From the NCBI GenBank assembly GCA_019118645.1, contig DWYN01000052.1, positions 1-64,000 of the forward strand: DNA of 64,000 nucleotides. The letters are read 5' to 3'. Below the pieces are notes generated by a model. That model did no database searches, was not told where the DNA came from, and saw only the letters and a list, made by a program, of their open reading frames with translations. The DNA is from Candidatus Blautia excrementipullorum. Lineage in GTDB: Bacteria; Bacillota; Clostridia; Lachnospirales; Lachnospiraceae. The position numbers and the translations under genes were made by a program. Every line of letters starts with the position of its first letter. Position 1 is the first letter of the stretch. Of this stretch, positions 33,765 through 40,834 are shown one piece after another.

Positions 33765-33812
33765 CAAAAATGTTAGGGGAGTTAAATTGAGTGGTTTCTT
33801 GTCCTTTGAAAT

Positions 33813-33859
33813 CTATATACACTATAGCACAGATGGAGTGTGTCATTCTATGTCATCTT
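33813..33859 (-). promoter_or_regulatory. Late-type promoter repeat, right copy
   Basis: 47 bp starting in the last codons of the ArpU-like gene. Minus strand has an extended -10 TGCTATAGT (-10 at 33821-33826), no -35 consensus and CACACTC...CTGTG half-sites shared with 32755-32801. Followed by the GAAA-loop terminator. Confidence 0.5.
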
Positions 33860-34273
33860 AAAATTTCGCAAGGCATCCGAATGTATTCTATGAACCTGTT
33901 TCCAACTATATCCCATCTCCACAGCAACTTCTTCCCATTTCAACCCTTTTATGTAGCGGAGCCTCAGAACTCTCTGTTCGTCCTCGTCTTTCATCTGTCG
34001 GATCCGTTGTTCAATCTCCTGCTGCCGCTTCGCTCTTTTGAGGCGCTCTTGTTTCAGATCTTCAATCATCTCGTCAATTGTTACTATGTAATCAGACAGG
34101 TCCGTCTGACTGCTGCCGTGGGGCATCCCGTCATTAACTATGGATGGAAACATCTTGTCCAGGCGCAGGCGCTGTATCTCATCCAGAATATCCTGTTCCC
34201 TCTTGACTGATCGCTGGTATGATTTCAGATATTCCTTCTTTTCTTCATTTTCTGTCCATTCCTTTTCTGTCAC
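33848..34273 (-). CDS. ArpU-like / sigma-70 region 4-like late transcription activator
   Basis: 141 residues. N-terminal two thirds are charged coiled coil. The C-terminus (QRVLRLRYIKGLKWEEVAVEMGYSWKQVHRIHSDALRNF) is a sigma-region-4-like helix-turn-helix as in ArpU/DUF1492 family phage regulators. Such proteins sit at the end of the early operon and switch on packaging and structural genes. Here the two repeats just downstream are the obvious candidate targets. It is upstream of the cargo gene and the late operon. Confidence 0.8.
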   Translation of the reverse strand: MTEKEWTENEEKKEYLKSYQRSVKREQDILDEIQRLRLDKMFPSIVNDGMPHGSSQTDLSDYIVTIDEMIEDLKQERLKRAKRQQEIEQRIRQMKDEDEQRVLRLRYIKGLKWEEVAVEMGYSWKQVHRIHSDALRNFKMT

Positions 34274-34293
34274 GATCTTTCCCTCCCTGGTTT

Positions 34294-34581
34294 TTATTTC
34301 TGCATCATCCGCCTGAGCTTTGTATATGGCGGAGCTGTCCGGCTGCCATGCTCATCTGCAAGCAGAACGCAGTGTTTATACAATTCGATAATACGATATG
34401 TCTTAAATTTTGTTTTCGTCTTTCCATGCGGCTCCGTTTGATCCACAAGTTTAACGGTGATTTTCTGTCCCCGTTTCAATCCATATTCCTTTTCTCTTTC
34501 TTTCTGCAATTCTTCCCAACGTATGTTGCTGATCGCCTGTCCCGGTGTTGGGTCTGAGATTCCTTCGTTATTTCTGTACAT
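34294..34581 (-). CDS. Phage hypothetical protein
   Basis: 95 residues: NIRWEELQKEREKEYGLKRGQKITVKLVDQTEPHGKTKTKFKTYRIIELYKHCVLLADEHG, a small beta-barrel-like sequence typical of early-operon proteins next to ArpU. No function recognised. Confidence 0.65.
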   Translation of the reverse strand: MYRNNEGISDPTPGQAISNIRWEELQKEREKEYGLKRGQKITVKLVDQTEPHGKTKTKFKTYRIIELYKHCVLLADEHGSRTAPPYTKLRRMMQK

Positions 34582-34675
34582 GTCTGCCCTCCTTTTCTAT
34601 TGGCTTAAAGATACCTTTCTCCACACATTCCAGTGGACTGCAGCCTCTGCTGTGGCCGTGGTGTGCTATGTAGTC

Positions 34676-34783
34676 TCAGGTTCGGTTTGCAAATACCGTC
34701 TTGCTTCTGCCGATGCTCCCTGACAGGTAAATGCACTTACTGCACTGATCGACTTTTAATTTATTTATCTCTTTTTCCGTCAT
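34676..34783 (-). CDS. Very small Cys-pair phage ORF
   Basis: 35 residues (MTEKEINKLKVDQCSKCIYLSG...SKTVFANRT), ATG 34783 with GGAAAGAA upstream, overlapping the end of the next ORF in another frame. CxxC suggests metal binding, as in its neighbours. Supported only by start context and resemblance to small phage zinc-ribbon proteins. Confidence 0.45.
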   Translation of the reverse strand: MTEKEINKLKVDQCSKCIYLSGSIGRSKTVFANRT

Positions 34784-34967
34784 TTCTTTCCATGGTTTTT
34801 TCTTCATCTCTGTCCTCCCAGAATTCGCATTTCCGGCACCTGTTTTTACTGCTTACTAAGGTGCCCTTGATCATCGTTGCATTGCGGCAGGTTGGAAGGA
34901 CGTATACTGCAAGCTGTCCCACCTCTTTTACATGCCGGCAGATTTCATAATGTTCCTTTCTTTTCAT
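34761..34967 (-). CDS. Small Cys-containing phage protein
   Basis: 68 residues (EICRHVKEVGQLAVYVLPTCRNATM...KNRCRKCEFWED). Four cysteines in C-x~16-C...CxxC spacing could bind zinc. Overlaps its upstream neighbour by 4 bp (ATGA). Function unknown. Confidence 0.6.
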   Translation of the reverse strand: MKRKEHYEICRHVKEVGQLAVYVLPTCRNATMIKGTLVSSKNRCRKCEFWEDRDEEKTMERNDGKRDK

Positions 34968-35131
34968 GGTCTGTCCTCCTGGTGTTTCCGGTGATTGTCA
35001 CCTGCTGCCCTGAAATCCCCATTACGATCCCGATGCTTTTCGCAGGTGTCGTCATCCTCTACCAATATTCCTAATCTGTCACAAAGTCCATCGTCGTTGT
35101 CTGCGCATGTTTTGCACGTCTTTTCTTCCAT
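34964..35131 (-). CDS. Small Cys-rich phage protein
   Basis: 55 residues from ATG 35131, behind GGAGGGTGAGG. MEEKTCKTCADNDDGLCDRLGILVEDDDTCEKH: CxxC-x8-C-x15-C, likely a zinc knuckle. One of several short Cys-rich early proteins in 34.7-37.2 kb. Confidence 0.65.
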   Translation of the reverse strand: MEEKTCKTCADNDDGLCDRLGILVEDDDTCEKHRDRNGDFRAAGDNHRKHQEDRP

Positions 35132-35198
35132 TGTCCTCACCCTCCCTGAAATATTTTTATACATTTATTTTCGACTTCTCTTTTTCTCATCTCTGTGT

Positions 35199-35204
35199 TA
35201 TACT
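35199..35204 (+). promoter_or_regulatory. Extended -10 promoter of tRNA-Ala
   Basis: TGT-TATACT immediately 8 bp upstream of the tRNA 5' end on the plus strand, an extended -10. No clear -35 at 17 bp. Confidence 0.5.
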
Positions 35205-35212
35205 ATCCGCAT

Positions 35213-35285
35213 GGGGCATTAGCGCAGCTGGGAGCGCGCCACACTGGCAGTGTGGAGGTCACGGGTTCGAATCCCGTATGCTCCA
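35213..35285 (+). tRNA. tRNA-Ala(GGC)
   Basis: 73 nt on the plus strand, opposite to all neighbouring genes. Acceptor GGGGCAT/ATGCTCC, D arm GCGC-AGCTGGGA-GCGC, anticodon stem CCACA/TGTGG with loop CTGGCAG (anticodon GGC), T arm ACGGG-TTCGAAT-CCCGT. No full CCA is encoded (only the discriminator A). A T7 run follows directly and may end the transcript. Confidence 0.93.
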
Positions 35286-35290
35286 TTTTT

Positions 35291-35746
35291 TTATTTGCCT
35301 TCCGGTCGGTACGGATCCGGAAGAGGTCGCCAGGCTATAATAGTTGCCGCAGCTCCGCATAGATGGAAGAACATCTTTCTGGTATGCGGGCTGTTCCAAC
35401 CATAGCGATAAATCAAAACTTCATCATACTTATTTGTTCCGAGAACATATTCCCCGACTTCTGGCAGCCTCTCTTCCACCGGACTCCAACCGTCATTCTC
35501 TTTGTTTTTCAGATTCTGTATTTCCTTCCGTAGTTCTCCACATTCTCGGGATTTCTCCCGCAGGCAGAACTGCATGTCCTTGATCTGCTGAGGCGTAAGG
35601 TCTGACATGTAATGCTCAATCATCTGACCGACACGGAATACGGAAATTAATTCTGATCCGTTTGTGTATATCTGTTGCTTGTCACTGAAAGAGTATTGTT
35701 TGATAAAATCTATTGGATTTTCCGGATAATTCATTGTCTCTCCCAT
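35291..35746 (-). CDS. DUF551 domain phage protein
   Basis: 151 residues from ATG 35746, 6 bp after AGGAGG. C-terminal 60 residues (DGWSPVEERLPEVGEYVLGTNKYDEVLIYRYGW...IIAWRPLPDPYRPE) are a typical DUF551 domain, common in phage early regions with unknown function. A coiled coil at about 70-90 precedes it. Confidence 0.8.
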   Translation of the reverse strand: MGETMNYPENPIDFIKQYSFSDKQQIYTNGSELISVFRVGQMIEHYMSDLTPQQIKDMQFCLREKSRECGELRKEIQNLKNKENDGWSPVEERLPEVGEYVLGTNKYDEVLIYRYGWNSPHTRKMFFHLCGAAATIIAWRPLPDPYRPEGK

Positions 35747-35760
35747 ATTCGTCCTCCTTT

Positions 35761-36048
35761 TTAGTATGTGCACTCGCCGCAAATTCCCGTCTCGCTTAAG
35801 TAGGCTGGGCTTTCTTTACAAACACACAATTCAATTTCTTCTTCGTCGCTGTTTTCTATCTTTTTCATCCACGGACAGTTGCAGCACTCATGAACTGTTT
35901 CATCGTCACCTGCTGCCGCGTCCGGTCCTTCTCCGTATGTTTCCGCGCAGACTTTACTGTCCGGATAAAATAATAAGCATGCACCTCCTGTAATCTCGCA
36001 TTCCCAACCGTGATATTGATCTGTTTGTTTTGCTGCTTTACATCCCAT
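35761..36048 (-). CDS. Cys-rich phage hypothetical protein
   Basis: 95 residues with ten cysteines (WECEITGGACLLFY, ECCNCPWMKK, ELCVCKE, GICGECTY). Strong AAAGGAGG before the ATG. Probable multi-zinc protein; not recognised. Confidence 0.65.
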   Translation of the reverse strand: MGCKAAKQTDQYHGWECEITGGACLLFYPDSKVCAETYGEGPDAAAGDDETVHECCNCPWMKKIENSDEEEIELCVCKESPAYLSETGICGECTY

Positions 36049-36070
36049 ATCGCTTCCTCCTTTATTTTAT

Positions 36071-36595
36071 TCATTCCTGTCTTCTTTCAAATTCTTCATA
36101 GCACTTCTCGCATCCTATTGAATCGATGATGCCGCAATCTATGTATCCATCCTGGAAGATAGATACCGCAGCCTTTAAACAGTGCTTTACTTTCTGTCCT
36201 TTGTACTTTACGAAATGTTCACAGTAATGGATTGGGTAATTCTCCCCGCCCCGACACCAGTAGGCTTGTTCTCCAGGCTTATTCCAGTTGCTCCAATATT
36301 TTCGCGGAGGTTGATCCGTGTGTGCCTTATCATACGGATTTATAATCGCCCGATGATCGTCCCAGCACTCTCCATATGGACACCGGGAGGACCACCAGTA
36401 CAGACAATTCCGGCATATGCATCCTGTACATCCGGCGTAAACTTTATGATTAATGCTCTGCTGCCATTCTTCCAGGTTTATCTGCCCTTCCATATCATTG
36501 TTTTTCTTTTCACACATTTTTGACATGTCTATCACACACTCTTCATAATCATTTGTTATCTTATACTCAAACAAAGGGATAATCCCTTTTGACAT
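36071..36595 (-). CDS. Cys-rich phage hypothetical protein
   Basis: 174 residues from ATG 36595 after AAAGGAAAG. About a dozen cysteines, many paired (GCTGCICRNCLYWWSSRCPYGECWDD; IDCGIIDSIGCEKCYEEF). Likely a structural-zinc protein; WxRGGENYPIHYCEHFVKYKG suggests a conserved fold. Function unknown. Confidence 0.65.
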   Translation of the reverse strand: MSKGIIPLFEYKITNDYEECVIDMSKMCEKKNNDMEGQINLEEWQQSINHKVYAGCTGCICRNCLYWWSSRCPYGECWDDHRAIINPYDKAHTDQPPRKYWSNWNKPGEQAYWCRGGENYPIHYCEHFVKYKGQKVKHCLKAAVSIFQDGYIDCGIIDSIGCEKCYEEFERRQE

Positions 36596-36637
36596 ATATC
36601 TTTCCTTTCCCTGCCGGATCATTGGATCCGGCTTATT

Positions 36638-36907
36638 TTACGTCAACGCGCCTTTTATAGCTTCTTTTATCTCATCTGTTGTTTTTCTGATTACCTCTAA
36701 GACTTCAGATAATTCCATGTCCCGTGTAGATACTCTGTCAGATGTCGCTTTTCTCTTAAGGAGGAAGAGCACCTCTTCAATGTCTCCGCAATATCCAATG
36801 GTTTCGTATACGGGTTTTCCCTCTTTGTCTGTTTTCCCTTTGTTTACCGCAAGGGTAAAGCCCATATTGTTAGGAATTGCACAGTAATTATCTATCAATC
36901 TGATCAT
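36638..36907 (-). CDS. Small phage protein (DUF5405-like)
   Basis: 89 residues: IDNYCAIPNNMGFTLAVNKGKTDKEGKPVYETIGYCGDIEEVLFLLKRKA, a pattern seen in DUF5405 early phage proteins. Overlaps the upstream gene by 4 bp. No defined role. Confidence 0.65.
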   Translation of the reverse strand: MIRLIDNYCAIPNNMGFTLAVNKGKTDKEGKPVYETIGYCGDIEEVLFLLKRKATSDRVSTRDMELSEVLEVIRKTTDEIKEAIKGALT

Positions 36908-37149
36908 GTTCTCTCCTCCTTACTTCCTTCTACAACTTTCCATTTTTCCCTTAATTTCCTGGCATGATAATTATCTATCTCATATCGCTCACAGTTTTTT
37001 ACAGGATTTCTGTTTAGATTAATGTGATCCCAGTGCCAGCATTCCTCTTCGCATCGGTAGCATATCTCACCATGATCCGCATGTATGTTTCCAAAGCTTT
37101 TTGCGCATCTGTTACACAAGCATGATCCGCAGGCTGTAACTGTCTCCAT
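36904..37149 (-). CDS. Cys-rich phage hypothetical protein
   Basis: 81 residues. The ATG overlaps the upstream HNH stop (TGATG). CGSCLCNRCAKSF...ICYRCEEECWHWD suggests two zinc ribbons. Unknown function. Confidence 0.6.
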   Translation of the reverse strand: METVTACGSCLCNRCAKSFGNIHADHGEICYRCEEECWHWDHINLNRNPVKNCERYEIDNYHARKLREKWKVVEGSKEERT

Positions 37150-37505
37150 CACAAATAGTTCTTTCCGAAAATCTCCATAAACTCTTCCCGGCTGTGGGTC
37201 TTTTCAAATTCCCGCTGGCCAATTTTATGAAGGAGATCCATGGTCTCTTTACAGTTGTGGACTGCCAGTTTTCCGGTCAAATGGTGATCCGGGCAAAGAT
37301 ATACTTTAAGGCCGTATTCTTCGGAGTGGGTCCGGTTCGGGCCTCCGAAGATGTGGTGCTCGTGGAGCTGTCTGTGTAATTTATGGTTCCCATCAAGCAG
37401 CATGCAAAGGTAACATGTGTGGTCTTTGTCGTGTAAAATGCTTGGTGAGTGATGTTTCCTCTTCTTTTTTGTTTTGATTTTTGGAAATAGTAATCCTGCT
37501 GCCAC
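37149..37505 (-). CDS. HNH-type phage nuclease/recombination-like protein
   Basis: 118 residues; GTG 37505 is chosen for the GGAGG 7 bp upstream, rather than the unsupported GTG at 37571. HNH-like core with CYLCMLLDGNHKLHRQLHEHHIFGGPNRTHSEEYGLKVYLCPDHH, two CxxC/CxxH pairs and EHHIFGG. Comparable proteins occur in the replication/recombination part of Firmicutes phages. Enzymatic activity is inferred. Confidence 0.75.
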   Translation of the reverse strand: MAAGLLFPKIKTKKKRKHHSPSILHDKDHTCYLCMLLDGNHKLHRQLHEHHIFGGPNRTHSEEYGLKVYLCPDHHLTGKLAVHNCKETMDLLHKIGQREFEKTHSREEFMEIFGKNYL

Positions 37506-37574
37506 TCCGGCGCCTCCTTTCCGGGGGATGTAACAGGCATCCCCCTTATCTATATGGATTTTAGATTGCACCCG

Positions 37575-38849
37575 TTATGTTGTTTCCAGGACTCTGATCG
37601 CCATGATGCAATACCCGTCTTCCAGTCCTGTGTAATCGTCCAGGATGTAGGTGATCTCTGTCTTTAACATCCTCCCGGTGTGGCGGCCTTCGGAGAACTC
37701 CAGCATGTTCAGGAGTTCTCCCGTCCGGAACTCTCCTTTTGCAAACCAGAAACTCATGATTCCTGCTGCCACATCGTCATAATATTTCGCCGGCATCCGA
37801 ATCTGGTGAACTTTTGGGCCTTCATCAGATGGAAGATGGTTCATTTTCTCTTCATCTTCCATCTCCTTCAACTTTCTCTTAGTCTCCCGGTCAATCCTGG
37901 CTTGTTCCTCGCTATACTTCTGTTCTTCGCTCTTTTGCGCCGGCGCAATTTTCTTTTTCATCTTGCATCCCTGGCAGTCCTCCGAAACACATTGTTCTTC
38001 AGGACAGTAAATGCAGTGCTCAAATTTTCTTCCATGGAGCTTTCCGGGAAGATATTCCGGATGGTTCAGAATATTGTCCTGGCCAGGGATTTCTTCCGGA
38101 TCAAAATGATTCTTCCAGGTATCTTCCCCGGCGCTTCCGTCAAACACGCTTCCCATGACTTTGAAAAATTCTGTCCATGTGATATCCCTTGGTTCCCCGT
38201 CTGAGCCCTTCACAAAGATCTGGTCCGGGTAAAGGATGATAAATATGTTTTCGCTGCGGAAGCGCTTGGGTTTTCCATGGTATAAAAACATGGCCATCTC
38301 TTTTGTCTCGTCCTCGGTGTACGGACTAATGCCGTATTTTTCATAGATCTGGTTCAGGTCGTTTTTTCTCTCCCGGAAGAATTCTTCTGCTGCTTCTTTT
38401 AAGATTTCGTCCGGATCCTGCTGCCAATTCAGCAGCTTGTCCGGGTTATTCTCGTTTTCTTTGTTAAATCTTGCCAGTTCCCGGATATCTTCCCGTTTAA
38501 CTTCCGGCCGGATCATGGCGTGGTCGGATTCCGGAATCTGCAGCATTTCTACAAGTTGAGAAAAATTGTATTCCCGGTATTCTTCTTTGAGTTCCGGGGT
38601 ATCTCCTGGAAGGGAGTATTTTTCATACACTCGGATAAACCGGCTCACGCCGTCCGGGGACATGCCGAATGTTTCCCTGGCGTAATCCGCAATGCTCCGG
38701 AATCCCTTTAATTTATATGCCCCTGATCGGTCAATCCGGGATAAGCTCCATCCTGTCCGGACAAAATTCTTGACGATCCCGCCCAGGTTATTCCGGATCT
38801 CCTGTTCTTCCTGGTTTAATTCTTCCAGGGTTAAGGTTAGCTGTTCCAT
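37575..38849 (-). CDS. Phage protein with KorB/DUF3102-like N-terminus and DUF3850 C-terminus
   Basis: 424 residues from ATG 38849 (GGAG 4 bp upstream). The N-terminal region about 15-120 (IVKNFVRTGWSLSRIDRSGAYKLKGFRSIADYARETFGMSPDGVSRFIRVYEKYS) resembles helix-turn-helix segments of phage/plasmid replication or partition proteins. A middle Cys cluster (EHCIYCPEEQCVSEDCQGCKMKKK) could bind metal. The C-terminal 80 residues (VHQIRMPAKYYDDVAAGIMSFWFAKGEFRTGELL...YILDDYTGLEDGYCIMAIRV) match DUF3850, a PUA/ASCH-like RNA-binding fold. Likely nucleic-acid-binding in replication or regulation. Confidence 0.7.
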   Translation of the reverse strand: MEQLTLTLEELNQEEQEIRNNLGGIVKNFVRTGWSLSRIDRSGAYKLKGFRSIADYARETFGMSPDGVSRFIRVYEKYSLPGDTPELKEEYREYNFSQLVEMLQIPESDHAMIRPEVKREDIRELARFNKENENNPDKLLNWQQDPDEILKEAAEEFFRERKNDLNQIYEKYGISPYTEDETKEMAMFLYHGKPKRFRSENIFIILYPDQIFVKGSDGEPRDITWTEFFKVMGSVFDGSAGEDTWKNHFDPEEIPGQDNILNHPEYLPGKLHGRKFEHCIYCPEEQCVSEDCQGCKMKKKIAPAQKSEEQKYSEEQARIDRETKRKLKEMEDEEKMNHLPSDEGPKVHQIRMPAKYYDDVAAGIMSFWFAKGEFRTGELLNMLEFSEGRHTGRMLKTEITYILDDYTGLEDGYCIMAIRVLETT

Positions 38850-39071
38850 CTTTCTCCTTTCTGCGGACACGTTCCGCCTTGTAGTTTTTCAGCGATTTCA
38901 GCGGTTTTTCTTCAAAATTGTGGACATTTTCCAAAATCTGTCCGCACTTTCCCCGTTTTATGCATCGCAAAGCCTTATTTTCTACCGCGCTGTCGGTGTC
39001 TTTGGCTTTTTATCCACATTTTCCACTTCCGAATCCCAGAAAACGTTGATTTTATACAGCGCGGAACGGTT

Positions 39072-39476
39072 TTATTTCTCGTATTTATACAGGCCCATAT
39101 CTTCCACACGGAACCGGACTGCGTGGGATCTTAAAAGACCTGATAACTGCTGCCACAGATCCGCATTTCTCAGATTTTTTCCATCCGCTCTCTTCCAGCC
39201 GGCCTTTTCCCAGTCTGATAGACGGTTATTAGCCAGATAATGGCTATCTGTGTGGATCGTGATCAGCGACGGCAGACGCATCCTCTTGAGGGCGGCCACG
39301 GCACACATCAGCATGAGGCGATGGCCGGAAATCTCCTGAACTTCCTCTTTTTCTTCGATCCTATGTTTCCCGCATACCATGATGTATTTGTACCAGGCTC
39401 TCCGCATCTTCCCCGGAGAACGGCTGGAGATGATCAGGAAGATATCTACTTGCTGCATTCCTTTTTCCTCTTTCAT
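39072..39476 (-). CDS. RNase H-like protein
   Basis: 134 residues. Start at ATG 39476, 2 bp after the upstream stop, with AGGAGG inside that gene's end; the long upstream frame is spurious. An RNase HI-like fold: VDIFLIISSRSP (first Asp), EEVQEISGHRLMLMCAVAALKRM (Glu), TIHTDSHYLANNRLSDW (second Asp), KNADLWQQLSGLLRSHAVRFRVE. The usual C-terminal HxGxxxNxxAD segment is missing, so activity may be altered. With the HUH protein upstream it could act in phage replication. Confidence 0.7.
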   Translation of the reverse strand: MKEEKGMQQVDIFLIISSRSPGKMRRAWYKYIMVCGKHRIEEKEEVQEISGHRLMLMCAVAALKRMRLPSLITIHTDSHYLANNRLSDWEKAGWKRADGKNLRNADLWQQLSGLLRSHAVRFRVEDMGLYKYEK

Positions 39477-39478
39477 CT

Positions 39479-40237
39479 TCAAATCCTCCTGTTGATTTTG
39501 ATTAACGTATAATGTCGGTAGGCAAATCCCGTCACCGGGTTTATTCCCATTCTCACGGAGTCCGGGTCTATGTAATATCCCTTTGGGGCTTTCGGCGGGA
39601 TCATGTGTCCTTGCTTGTCCACCAGGTTTCTCCGGTTGATCACCTTTTCCTTTGGTTCTTTTCGGATCAGGTTCCGGGACGGATGGTACCTCTTTGCTTC
39701 TTCCGGCTCCCACTCTTCCAGCGGTTTGGCGATATACTCCGCCAGGTCTTTATATCCTCCGGACTCGTGAAGGGAACGGAAGTTGATATGTCCTTTTGTC
39801 CAGCAGTCTGAAAAGATCATGTCCGTGGCCGTCCCCTCTGCCTGGATCCGGTTAACCAGGATGTGAATATGTGGGCCGCCGCGCTTCCCGATCGCCAGAC
39901 GGTAGATGTATTTCAGTTCTTTTCCAAGTTTTTTATATTTTCTCCTGACCTTCCGGATCAGATCCTGTACATCCTTTACCATCTGTTCCCAGGTGGGCCG
40001 GTCTCCTTTCCGGTAGGTGATCGTCATCCAAAGATCATATCGACCAAAATTCCATTTGATTAACCTCCGGAGGTCCCGTTCCCGTTTCCACTGATTCTGT
40101 CTTACTATGTCCTCCGGGGAGGCTTTCTTTTTCTTTCCTCTCTTCTGCCCTCTGGCTCCGTACCGGCCGGTGTGTTTTTCTTCTACTTCCAAGGATTCCC
40201 CGCAGTCCCATATATGTCTTATGTATGCCCATCTCAT
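39479..40237 (-). CDS. HUH replication initiator-like protein (REP_ORF2-G2P type)
   Basis: 252 residues from ATG 40237 with AGGTGG close upstream. The catalytic fold is recognisable: LWMTITYRKGDRPTWEQMVKDVQDLIRKVRRKYKKLGKELKYIYRLAIGKRGGPHIHILVN with the HUH pair HIH, then INFRSLHESGGYKDLAEYIAKPLEEWEPEEAKRYHPSRNLI with a candidate tyrosine in YIAK and the SRNL signature. Such proteins nick and join single strands in rolling-circle systems of plasmids and ssDNA phages. It is followed by the RNase H-like gene. It is the only recognisable replication initiator in this prophage. Confidence 0.75.
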   Translation of the reverse strand: MRWAYIRHIWDCGESLEVEEKHTGRYGARGQKRGKKKKASPEDIVRQNQWKRERDLRRLIKWNFGRYDLWMTITYRKGDRPTWEQMVKDVQDLIRKVRRKYKKLGKELKYIYRLAIGKRGGPHIHILVNRIQAEGTATDMIFSDCWTKGHINFRSLHESGGYKDLAEYIAKPLEEWEPEEAKRYHPSRNLIRKEPKEKVINRRNLVDKQGHMIPPKAPKGYYIDPDSVRMGINPVTGFAYRHYTLIKINRRI

Positions 40238-40304
40238 AATCCACCTGTACCTATCTCTAATACTCCTGATCAAGCTGTTAAGGGGCCTTTCCCCTAAAAA
40301 ATTT

Positions 40305-40335
40305 AAAAATAAAAACGGGATTTTGCCCCGCGTTG
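40305..40335 (-). terminator. Terminator within the early operon
   Basis: Minus strand: CGGG-gcaaaat-CCCG followed by TTTTTATTTTT, between the 40428-40619 gene and the HUH gene. A conditional stop for early transcription is possible. Confidence 0.6.
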
Positions 40336-40337
40336 TC

Positions 40338-40366
40338 TTGACCTTACGCCCTGCAGGTGGTATAGT
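40338..40366 (+). promoter_or_regulatory. Promoter of the plus-strand small RNA
   Basis: TTGACC (40338-40343), 17-bp spacer, TATAGT (40361-40366). Imperfect 13-bp inverted repeat (11 of 13) flanks it at 40344-40356 and 40386-40398. Confidence 0.75.
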
Positions 40367-40372
40367 TTAATT

Positions 40373-40436
40373 AGATATAGCACATCTGTAAGGCGTAAGC
40401 CCTTGCCCGTACATTGCCGTGTACGGGCTATTTTTT
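40373..40436 (+). ncRNA. Candidate small RNA antisense to the early operon spacer
   Basis: About 64 nt from a predicted start 6-7 bp after TATAGT to a U-run. It contains a hairpin near 40389-40403 with a GTAA loop (AAGGC/GCCCTT) and an 8-bp terminator stem GCCCGTAC/GTACGGGC (40405-40412, 40421-40428) followed by TATTTTTTG. No start codon with a ribosome binding site lies in it. It overlaps the stop codon of the minus-strand 40428-40619 gene. Target unknown. Confidence 0.6.
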
Positions 40437-40619
40437 GTTCTTTTTTATCAGTTCTTCCAGTTCCTCCGGGGACCCCAGGTCCTCGTATCTTCCCAGCTTG
40501 TCCGCCACCTCCCCGTAGACGGCAAGGTCTGATTGCTGCCATTCCAGGCGCAGGGTTTTCTGGGTGCACATGGGGATCCGGTATCCTCCGGAGCCTGGAT
40601 TTTTTCTTGTCAATCTCAT
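40428..40619 (-). CDS. Small phage protein with VYGEVADKLGRYEDL motif
   Basis: 63 residues from ATG 40619, overlapping the upstream stop (ATGA), GAGGG upstream. The C-terminal DLAVYGEVADKLGRYEDLGSPEELEEL motif is frequent in small early proteins of Firmicutes phages. Function unknown. Confidence 0.7.
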   Translation of the reverse strand: MRLTRKNPGSGGYRIPMCTQKTLRLEWQQSDLAVYGEVADKLGRYEDLGSPEELEELIKKNKK

Positions 40620-40834
40620 GCGGTCCCTCTTTTTATGGATTCCAGGTATTTCTGGATCTCTTCTTTGACTTCGCGGTCCGCTCCGGCAAGAGTGAATTTT
40701 GCCGACATGATCCGGATGCTGGCGTTGCATTCATCGTCTGACAAATCCTGCAGCGCTGTTTCTATCGTTTTCCGGAGGACCATATTCTCAATTTGCAAGC
40801 GTTTAAGCTTTGTGAAATCGTGTTTCCTTTTCAT
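40616..40834 (-). CDS. Small helical phage protein
   Basis: 72 residues, all-helical, basic N-terminus, coiled-coil-like (IENMVLRKTIETALQDL). GGAGAC before the ATG. Overlaps the upstream gene by 32 bp. Confidence 0.65.
   Translation of the reverse strand: MKRKHDFTKLKRLQIENMVLRKTIETALQDLSDDECNASIRIMSAKFTLAGADREVKEEIQKYLESIKRGTA

Noticed and set aside
38788-38970. 60-codon minus frame before the DUF3850 gene
   Set aside because: TTG start only 2 bp after a weak AAGG, overlaps the start of the DUF3850 gene out of frame, no family resemblance apart from a CxxxC-like start.
40303-40569. 88-codon minus frame across the small RNA region
   Set aside because: Overlaps a supported small gene and a terminator in another frame, low-complexity sequence, no ribosome binding site.
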